DNA of 64,000 nucleotides from positions 1-64,000 of the forward strand of contig JAOBWK010000042.1 of NCBI GenBank assembly GCA_025463305.1, written 5' to 3'. The position numbers were made by a program, and so were the translations under genes. Below are positions 58,059-64,000 of this stretch, piece by piece (within the stretch, counting starts at the first letter, position 1; every line of letters starts with the position of its first letter). The notes beneath the pieces were generated by a model. That model saw only the letters and a program-made list of their open reading frames with translations. It made no database searches and was not told where the DNA came from. The DNA is from Ilumatobacteraceae bacterium. GTDB lineage: Bacteria > Actinomycetota > Acidimicrobiia > Acidimicrobiales > Ilumatobacteraceae.

Positions 58059-58585
58059 TACGAGATGAGGTTGGCCTGCACCCAGGCCCGTACCGGAGGC
58101 GCCAGTCGATCGAGATGGTCGGCTGGCGCTTCGCGTATCCGGGTGGCGCTGATCGGCACGACGACGCGATCGGCGTCGACCACAACCGGCGCAGCGTCGA
58201 AGCGCGCGGCGATGCCGCCGACGTAGGGGTCGCTGCTGAAGATGAGGTGCGGGCCGTCCTCGTGTGGCCAGCGCGAGCGGAACAACGCCATCCACTTCGC
58301 CCAGAGCTCCTCGTCGTCGAAGTTCGTGTCGAGGTCGTGGCGCACCTCCACCACGGTGACGTTTGGGTGCAGCTCGGCGAGCCACTGGGCGCGCAGCTCG
58401 CCCGGCACGAGCTCGCCGTCGCGGGTGTTGACGAAGACCACCAGCCGGTCGACCCGCGAGGCGGCCCAGTCGATCATGTACGAGTGGCCCAGGTGCGGCG
58501 GGTTGAAGCGCCCGACGATCAGCCCGGTGGGACCGAGGCGGGGTGGCTCGGATGGAGCTGCGTCAGGGGATTCGTCAGCCGACAT
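58058..58585 (-). CDS. NadM/NadR-like nicotinamide-nucleotide adenylyltransferase family protein
   Basis: The 175-residue nucleotidyltransferase has the GRFNPPHLGHS motif (HxGH at 31-34) and the ISATRIRE motif near the C-terminus (ISxTxxR), both ATP-binding signatures of the adenylyl/cytidylyltransferase superfamily. The layout resembles NadM/NadR, which make NAD from NMN and ATP. ATG 58585 is used; it overlaps the cyclase gene's end by 11 bases. The specific substrate is inferred from general similarity. Confidence 0.78.
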   Translation of the reverse strand: MSADESPDAAPSEPPRLGPTGLIVGRFNPPHLGHSYMIDWAASRVDRLVVFVNTRDGELVPGELRAQWLAELHPNVTVVEVRHDLDTNFDDEELWAKWMALFRSRWPHEDGPHLIFSSDPYVGGIAARFDAAPVVVDADRVVVPISATRIREAPADHLDRLAPPVRAWVQANLIS

Positions 58586-61500
58586 CGACCAAGCGTGGCA
58601 GGGCATCGACCACCGAGCGCCATCCGACGCCGAGCGCGTCGAGCCGGGCCGGACCGCTCGGATGGTCGCGGCCGAGCACGTGCTCGTACGCGGCGAGCGA
58701 CAGTGCCGTGGCGACGACGTCCTGGGTGGCGCCGGCCTGACCGACGGAGTCGTCGAGCCATCGCTCGGCCGTCACTGCGTCGCCGTTGCCGGCGGCCGAT
58801 GCACCGGCGGCCATCGATGCCACCACACCGTCGAGGTACGAATGGCCCGCCGCGTCGACCACGCCCTGCGCGGCGGCGACGGCCTCGTCGGCCGCGCGCT
58901 CGAGCGACGCGACGAGCGCGACCACGGAGAGGTAGAACGGGTTGCTGCGGCCGTCGTCGGGCACGTCGGCGAGCGCGGTGCGGGCCGCGTCGTACTCGCC
59001 GATCTGGGCCAGGCCGACGGCCTTGATGATGAGCGCCTCGCCGCCGTTGGCCTGCACGACCACGAGCCGATCGAGCGCTTCGTTGGCGTAGAGCAACGCC
59101 GTCTTGCCGTCACCGGCGTGCATCGCGATGCCGGCGGCGGCGATGTACGGGAACGCCGCCTGGGTCTGCATCTCGGCCTGGGCGACGAGCGACTCGCTGG
59201 TGCGCGCCGCGTTGGGATCGCCAAGGGCCACCTGCGAGCGCCCGAGGACGGTGAGCGACTGGGTGAGCCCGAACGCGTCGCCGAGCTTCTTGAACGTGAC
59301 GCGGGCCTGCTCGGCCAGCGCCGCGGCGGCGTCGACGTGACCGCTCCACAACCGCACGGAGGCGAGCAGCGAGACCATCATCGCCTCGGCCCATTCGTCG
59401 CCGCGCTCTTTGGCCTCGGTGCGCACGAGCGTGGCCAGCTCCTCGGCGGACTCGAAGCGGCGGTTGTAGAACTCGACGAACGCGAGGAGCCCGAACGCCC
59501 AGCCGACGCCTGCCCGGTCGCCGAGCTCGTTGAGCGTGTCGGCCGCGCGGCGGAGGTGCTCCTCGGCCACGGCGATGTCGCCGATCAGGAACGCCATCCA
59601 TGCCCGGTGCTGTTCGATGTAGCCGAGGCCACGCTGATCGGCGAGCTCGGTGTAGAGGCCCGCAGCCTCGCCGAAGAGCCACTCGGCGTCGGTGAGCGAG
59701 CCGCCGAACAGCTCGAGGAACCCGCGCAGGCGCAGGGTCTCGGCCAGCTGGGGCCGATCGTCGAGCTGGCGGAACAGATCGATGGCCTCGCCCAGCTGGG
59801 TGCGCGCGGCGGGCAGGTCGCCGGCGGCCTGGCTGATCAGGCCGCGGGCACGCAGCGCGCCGGCCTCGGTGGCGATGTCGGCATCGGCGAGCGCCTCGGC
59901 GAGCACGGACTCGGTCTCCGGGCGGGCGCGATCGAGCTGGCGGAGCTCGATCCACGCACCGATGCGACGCAGCCGCAGCCGGGCGCGAGCCGCGCGACAC
60001 GACGGTGGGATGCCGCCGTTCTCGAAGAGCTCCAGCGCGCGCGTGGTGTAGCGCACGATCTGGCGCAGGTTGCCCTGATCGGTGGCGCGGATGGTGGCCA
60101 GCTCGAGCTCGGCGACGGCGCGCTCGCGGATGTCGGCCGGCACACCGGTGACGCCGCCCAGCTCGTTGGCGATCTCTGCCGCCGACGCGAGGTGGTGGCC
60201 GATGTCGTCGGCGAACGCCTTCTGGGTGGACATCGCGTTGGCGATGCCCATGTGCCGCAACGCACGGACGGCTTTGGTGATCGTGTTGTAGGCGACCTCG
60301 CGCACCGAGTCGCTCTTGAACGTCCAGCGCTTGTCGTTGACCTGCAGCAGCCCGGCGTCGACGAGCGTCTCGATCAGGGTGTCGTCGAAGCGCTGGCCCA
60401 TCTCGCGGGCGAACCGCTCGAGGCTGCTCAGCTGACCCGACGGACCGAGCACCGCGGCGTTGTCGATGATGGACCGCAGATCGGGCGTGAGCTGATCGAG
60501 GCGGGCGGCGATCACGGCGCGCAGCGAGTCGGGCAGCGCGGTGACGTCGCCGCCCTCGGCGACGAGGACGGCGAGCTCCTCGAGGAACAGCGGGTTGCCG
60601 CCGGAGCGCTCGTAGATGGTGGCGATCGTGGCGTCGTCGACATCGGGGCCGACGATGGCCCGGCACAGCTGCGCGGCCGACACCGGCCCGAGCGGCTCCA
60701 GCGGGAGGCGCACCAGCGCGGCGCGGGTGTTGAGCGGAGGCCAGACGAGATCGGGGTCGGGGCGGTTGGTGGTGACGAGCAGGAACGGCGTGTGTGCGAG
60801 CGCGACGAGCAGGTGCTCGCACAGGGTGAGCACGGCCACGTCGGCCCAGTGGATGTCGGTGATGGACAGCACCACGGGACCCGAACGGAGCCGCCGTTCG
60901 AGCACCATCGTGACCGCGCGGGCGACGGCTTCGCGGGCGGCCTGCGGATCCAGCTCGTCGAGCTTGGACGGGTAGCCGAGCAGGTGCTGGAACGCCTCGG
61001 CGAGCTGCTTCAGCGCGAGCTCGTCGTGATCGCCGAACATCTCCTTGCCCTGCTGCACCGCCACGGCGCGGATGGACTCGGGCGATGTGCTGGGATCCAG
61101 TTCGAGCCGATCGAGCAGCGCATCGGCGATGGGCCACCACACGTTCGACTCGCCGTACGGCACCGCCGACCCCTCGAGCACCAGCGCCGACTGGCGCAGC
61201 CGCACGGCGTCGAGCAGCTCGTCGACGAGGCGGCTCTTGCCGACGCCACCCTCGCCGTCGACCGCGATCAGCGCGGCCTGGCGGTTGGCAACGGTGAAGT
61301 CGACGGTGGCGAGCGCGAGCGCCAGCTCGGTGGACCGGCCCATGATCGCGACATCGCGCCGGCGGTGCCGCTCGCCGGGTTGGGTGACGGCCACCTTGGC
61401 CAACCACGCCGGCACCGGCGCCTCGCGGCCCTTGGCCGACAAGTCGCCCAGCGATTCGTAGTCGATGCTGGCCGAGGTGAGCCCGTGGGTGGATTCGCCG

Positions 61501-62021
61501 ACGAGCACGCCGCCGGGCGGGGCGAGCGTCTGCAGGCGCGAGGCCGTGTTGACGACATCGCCCATCGCGGTGTGGTCGGTGCCGGCGACGGTACCGACGA
61601 GCGCGACGCCCGTGTTGATGCCGATCCGCATCTGCAGCATCGAGCGGGTCTCGCCCGGGGCGACGAACGTGGACAGCGTCTCCTGCATCCGCAGTGCCGC
61701 GCGGACCGCGCGCTCGGCGTCGTCCTCGTGCGCGACGGGCACGCCGAACAGGGCGACGATGCCGTCGCCGACGATCTTGTCGACCGTGCCGCCGAACGTG
61801 GTGATGTCCTCGACGAGCAGCTGGAAGCAGGAGTCGATCATCCGCTTGACCTGCTCCGGGTCGAGCCGCTCGGAGAGCGTGGTGAACCCGACGAGGTCGG
61901 CGAACAGCACGGTGAGCACCCGCCGTTCCTCCACCGTGGAGGCGTTGAGCGCGAACCCACACGTGGGGCAGAAGCGCGATCCGGCCGGTACGGGGTTGGC
62001 GCACGACGGACACGGACTCAC
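58575..62021 (-). CDS. Zinc-ribbon class III nucleotide cyclase-AAA ATPase-TPR protein
   Basis: The 1148-residue protein has a zinc ribbon (Cys4, 7, 18, 21) and then a class III cyclase domain (about 34-205) with intact residues: metal Asp42 in FADLVGFT, Lys82, Asp86 in VGDGIVALFG, and Asn158 and Arg162 in VVNTASR. A P-loop ATPase follows, with Walker A EGGVGKS (257-263), then about 500 residues of TPR-like helices. This resembles actinobacterial LuxR-free adenylate-cyclase sensors. The start is GTG 62021, 8 bases after a TACGAT hexamer, in a divergent region with the two-component pair. Confidence 0.87.
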   Translation of the reverse strand: MSPCPSCANPVPAGSRFCPTCGFALNASTVEERRVLTVLFADLVGFTTLSERLDPEQVKRMIDSCFQLLVEDITTFGGTVDKIVGDGIVALFGVPVAHEDDAERAVRAALRMQETLSTFVAPGETRSMLQMRIGINTGVALVGTVAGTDHTAMGDVVNTASRLQTLAPPGGVLVGESTHGLTSASIDYESLGDLSAKGREAPVPAWLAKVAVTQPGERHRRRDVAIMGRSTELALALATVDFTVANRQAALIAVDGEGGVGKSRLVDELLDAVRLRQSALVLEGSAVPYGESNVWWPIADALLDRLELDPSTSPESIRAVAVQQGKEMFGDHDELALKQLAEAFQHLLGYPSKLDELDPQAAREAVARAVTMVLERRLRSGPVVLSITDIHWADVAVLTLCEHLLVALAHTPFLLVTTNRPDPDLVWPPLNTRAALVRLPLEPLGPVSAAQLCRAIVGPDVDDATIATIYERSGGNPLFLEELAVLVAEGGDVTALPDSLRAVIAARLDQLTPDLRSIIDNAAVLGPSGQLSSLERFAREMGQRFDDTLIETLVDAGLLQVNDKRWTFKSDSVREVAYNTITKAVRALRHMGIANAMSTQKAFADDIGHHLASAAEIANELGGVTGVPADIRERAVAELELATIRATDQGNLRQIVRYTTRALELFENGGIPPSCRAARARLRLRRIGAWIELRQLDRARPETESVLAEALADADIATEAGALRARGLISQAAGDLPAARTQLGEAIDLFRQLDDRPQLAETLRLRGFLELFGGSLTDAEWLFGEAAGLYTELADQRGLGYIEQHRAWMAFLIGDIAVAEEHLRRAADTLNELGDRAGVGWAFGLLAFVEFYNRRFESAEELATLVRTEAKERGDEWAEAMMVSLLASVRLWSGHVDAAAALAEQARVTFKKLGDAFGLTQSLTVLGRSQVALGDPNAARTSESLVAQAEMQTQAAFPYIAAAGIAMHAGDGKTALLYANEALDRLVVVQANGGEALIIKAVGLAQIGEYDAARTALADVPDDGRSNPFYLSVVALVASLERAADEAVAAAQGVVDAAGHSYLDGVVASMAAGASAAGNGDAVTAERWLDDSVGQAGATQDVVATALSLAAYEHVLGRDHPSGPARLDALGVGWRSVVDALPRLVDVG

Positions 62022-62029
62022 GAGTGGGG

Positions 62030-62035
62030 ATCGTA
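62030..62035 (-). promoter_or_regulatory. -10 hexamer TACGAT before the cyclase gene
   Basis: On the minus strand TACGAT lies 8 bases before GTG 62021. No ribosome-binding site is present in the gap, so a leaderless message is likely. Confidence 0.45.
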
Positions 62036-62179
62036 CGGCATGGGTGTCGAATCGGAACAGCAGTTTCGTAATCCCTGCGACGATCCACGACCTGCGGCGA
62101 TCCCCCGGCCCACCGCCTCCCACCAGGGGCGGAGCGACGGTCATCCTCAGGACGGACGGCACCGCCACCGGCCGGTCGG

Positions 62180-62185
62180 TAGCGT
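62180..62185 (+). promoter_or_regulatory. -10 hexamer TAGCGT before the histidine-kinase gene
   Basis: TAGCGT ends six bases before GTG 62192, and no ribosome-binding site is present between them, again suggesting leaderless expression. Confidence 0.45.
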
Positions 62186-62191
62186 GAGCGC

Positions 62192-63469
62192 GTGAACCGG
62201 TTCCCGCCGCTGCAGTGGATGCGCCGGCATCCGCGCGGCGCCGATCTCACCGTGGCCGGGATCCTCACGTTCGTCAACGTCGGCGCACACTGGAACGCAC
62301 CGATCCCCGACCACGGCCGCGGTCCGAGCGCGCTCGGCACCGTGCTCGTCTGCCTCGTGTCACTCCCGATCGCGTTCCGACGCAGGGCACCCATCGCCGT
62401 GCTCGCCACCGTGGCGGTCGCGCAGATCACCGTCGACGTCATCGGCTTCCCCACCGCCGGCTGGATGAGCCTGATGATCGCGGTCTACACCGTGGCCACG
62501 CAGACCAAGGGGCGACAGCGCGCCATCACGGCGCAGGTGTTCGCGGTGGCGATGCTGGCGCTGCTGATCGGCGGGCTCGTCCGCCACCGGGTCGATGTCG
62601 GATCGTTCGTCTCGGCCATCGTCCTGCTGACCGCCGCGTTCATCCTCGGCGACAACCTGCAGCGACGGCGCGTGCAGAGCGCCGAGCTCGCCGAGAGCGC
62701 GGAGCGCGCCGAGCGTGAACGCGAGCTGCTCGCCCAGCAGCGCGCCCAGGACGAGCGATCGCGCATCGCCCGCGAGCTGCACGACGTCGTGGCCCACTCG
62801 GTGAGCCTGATGATCATCCAGGCCGGCGCGGCGCGCCGCTCGATCGCCACCTCGCCCGCGCAGGCCGAGGCGACGCTCCACACGCTCGAGGCCACGGGAC
62901 GCCACGCGATGGACGAGCTGCGTCGGGTGCTCGGCGTGCTGCGCGCCCAGACCATCGGCCCCGACGGCAAGGACACCGGCGTGCTCGCGCCGCAGCCGTC
63001 GCTGGAGAACGTGCGCGAGCTGGTCGACGGCGACCCGTCGTTGCAGATCGAGCTGGCCGAGGTCGGCACGCCACCGACCGACCTGCCGTCGAGCGTGGGG
63101 CTGTCGCTCTACCGGGTCGTGCAGGAGGCGCTGACGAACGTGCGCAAGCACGCCGGTCACGTGCGGATGGTGTCCGTCCGCGTGACGTACGCGCCGGACC
63201 GGGTCGACGTGCAGATCAGCGACGACGGCCGCGGCGCCAGCGTCGCGGTGAACGAGGCCGGGCACGGCATCGTCGGGATGCGCGAACGGATGGCGCTGTG
63301 CGGCGGCACCGTCACCGCCGGGCCCCGACCGGGCGGCGGCTGGCAGGTGCGCGCGAGCGCGCCGATCGGGAGCGAGCCGCGCACGGTCGTCGCCGGCGCG
63401 CCGGGTCCTACGGCCACGACGGCAGCATCCACCGCGGCAACCACGGAGATCGCCTCGGTGCCCGCGTGA
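62192..63469 (+). CDS. NarL/LiaS-type sensor histidine kinase (HisKA_3)
   Basis: The 425-residue kinase has about five membrane helices in the first 150 residues without a large outside domain, a coiled linker and the HisKA_3 box ELHDVVAHSVSLMIIQAGAARR, in which the phosphoacceptor His lies in RELHDVV. The ATP-binding domain shows LYRVVQEALTNVRKHAG and ISDDGRGA, ending GHGIVGMRERM. It overlaps the response regulator by 4 bases (GTGA). The short Thr/Ala C-tail is an oddity. The signal is unknown. Confidence 0.9.
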   Translation: MNRFPPLQWMRRHPRGADLTVAGILTFVNVGAHWNAPIPDHGRGPSALGTVLVCLVSLPIAFRRRAPIAVLATVAVAQITVDVIGFPTAGWMSLMIAVYTVATQTKGRQRAITAQVFAVAMLALLIGGLVRHRVDVGSFVSAIVLLTAAFILGDNLQRRRVQSAELAESAERAERERELLAQQRAQDERSRIARELHDVVAHSVSLMIIQAGAARRSIATSPAQAEATLHTLEATGRHAMDELRRVLGVLRAQTIGPDGKDTGVLAPQPSLENVRELVDGDPSLQIELAEVGTPPTDLPSSVGLSLYRVVQEALTNVRKHAGHVRMVSVRVTYAPDRVDVQISDDGRGASVAVNEAGHGIVGMRERMALCGGTVTAGPRPGGGWQVRASAPIGSEPRTVVAGAPGPTATTAASTAATTEIASVPA

Positions 63470-64000
63470 TCCGAGTGCTGATCGTCGACGATCAGGCGAT
63501 GGTGCGTGCCGGGTTCCGGATGATCATCGAGGCCGAGGCCGACATCACGGTGGTCGGCGAGGCCGCCGACGGCGCCGACGCGCTCGAGCTCGCCGCGCGC
63601 AGCACGCCAGATGTGGTGCTGATGGACGTGCGCATGCCGCGCATGGACGGCATCGAGGCCGCCGGGCGGTTGCTCGCCGACCGCACCGCCGACAGCCCGC
63701 GCGTGCTGATGCTCACCACGTTCGACCTCGACGACTACGTGTACTCCGCGCTGCGCGCCGGTGTCAGCGGGTTCATGCTCAAGGACGCTCCGGCCGAGCA
63801 ACTGGTCGACGCGATCCGCGTCATCGCCGCCGGTGAGGCGCTGCTCGCGCCGTCGGTGACCCGCCGGCTGATCGAGGACTTCAGCCGGCGCCCGAGCCGC
63901 GAGACACCGCCCCCGACGCCGGGCCTCGCCCAGCTCACCGACCGCGAGCACGAGGTGCTGCGGCTGGTGGCCAAGGGGATGTCGAACGCGGAGATCGCCG
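63466..64000 (+). CDS. NarL/FixJ-type response regulator (3' end outside window)
   Basis: The gene is cut by the window end after about 178 codons. A receiver domain is visible: VLIVDDQAMVRAGF, phosphoacceptor Asp in VVLMDVRMPRMDG and the Lys in GFMLKDAP. The start of a LuxR-type helix-turn-helix domain follows (LTDREHEVLRLVAKGMSNAEIA). GTG 63466 overlaps the kinase stop. It is the cognate partner of that kinase. Confidence 0.92.
   Translation, partial: MIRVLIVDDQAMVRAGFRMIIEAEADITVVGEAADGADALELAARSTPDVVLMDVRMPRMDGIEAAGRLLADRTADSPRVLMLTTFDLDDYVYSALRAGVSGFMLKDAPAEQLVDAIRVIAAGEALLAPSVTRRLIEDFSRRPSRETPPPTPGLAQLTDREHEVLRLVAKGMSNAEIA

Overview
The window is GC-rich chromosomal DNA (roughly two thirds or more G+C by eye) with the gene content of a high-GC actinobacterium. 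Five proteins belong to families that use or include users of coenzyme F420 (two luciferase-like monooxygenases, two PPOX-fold proteins, one Ddn-like protein). There is a mycothiol-type (maleylpyruvate isomerase family) protein, a PrmC-related methyltransferase, several Thr/Ala-linker lipoproteins, and many fatty-acid-type catabolic genes. The overall style suggests Acidimicrobiia (Ilumatobacter-like), but that placement is an inference. Genes are tightly packed, often with ATGA/GTGA start-stop overlaps. No gene-free stretch exceeds 300 bases. I see no transposase, integrase, CRISPR array or phage gene.

Layout. 1-11.2 kb: mostly minus-strand housekeeping and accessory genes: a diiron protein, transporters, a lipoprotein esterase, a DMFase-like protein, two isopenicillin-N-synthase-like oxygenases, F420 enzymes, an AlkA-like glycosylase, and a DUF4097/ribbon-helix-helix operon with a small extra gene in front. 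11.3-15 kb: an exported protein divergent from an OmpR/histidine-kinase pair. 15-19.7 kb: pirin, a methyltransferase-VOC pair, and a DHA2 efflux pump with its TetR regulator. 19.8-28.9 kb: a nine-gene plus-strand catabolic block that ends at a strong terminator. It holds an ACAD10/11-type acyl-CoA dehydrogenase, a HAD protein, an APH-type kinase, two MDRs, a TetR regulator, two SDRs and a binding lipoprotein. 29-37.4 kb: a hydrolase, a tandem-duplicated membrane-anchored protein, SDR/enoyl-CoA hydratases and an AcuI-like reductase. 38.4-46.6 kb: membrane haem-like proteins, a PadR pair, a lipid kinase, an SpoIIE phosphatase and an amidohydrolase. 47-50.2 kb: tRNA-Arg(CCU) and a divergent acyl-CoA dehydrogenase / MarR-thiolase pair. 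50.3-54 kb: a propeller lipoprotein and a Thr/Ala-repeat protein-ApbE-ferric-reductase operon. 54-58 kb: small redox and stress genes. 58-64 kb: a NadM/NadR-like protein, a 1148-residue cyclase-ATPase-TPR protein, and a NarL-type two-component pair cut by the window end.

How the genes work together. The most interesting unit is the 19.8-26.3 kb cluster. It carries, as separate and partly overlapping genes, the three modules that are fused in animal ACAD10 (HAD, APH kinase, ACAD), together with SDRs and quinone-oxidoreductase-like MDRs. This suggests phosphorylation-dependent breakdown of 4-hydroxyacyl-CoAs. A second theme is a putative regulon of the 12.2-kb two-component system. Direct repeats of YTCAG-like pentamers at 11-bp spacing lie in front of three envelope/redox operons (12.0, 39.3 and 51.8 kb). 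A third theme is leaderless expression: about ten genes have a TAnnnT hexamer six to eight bases before the start codon.
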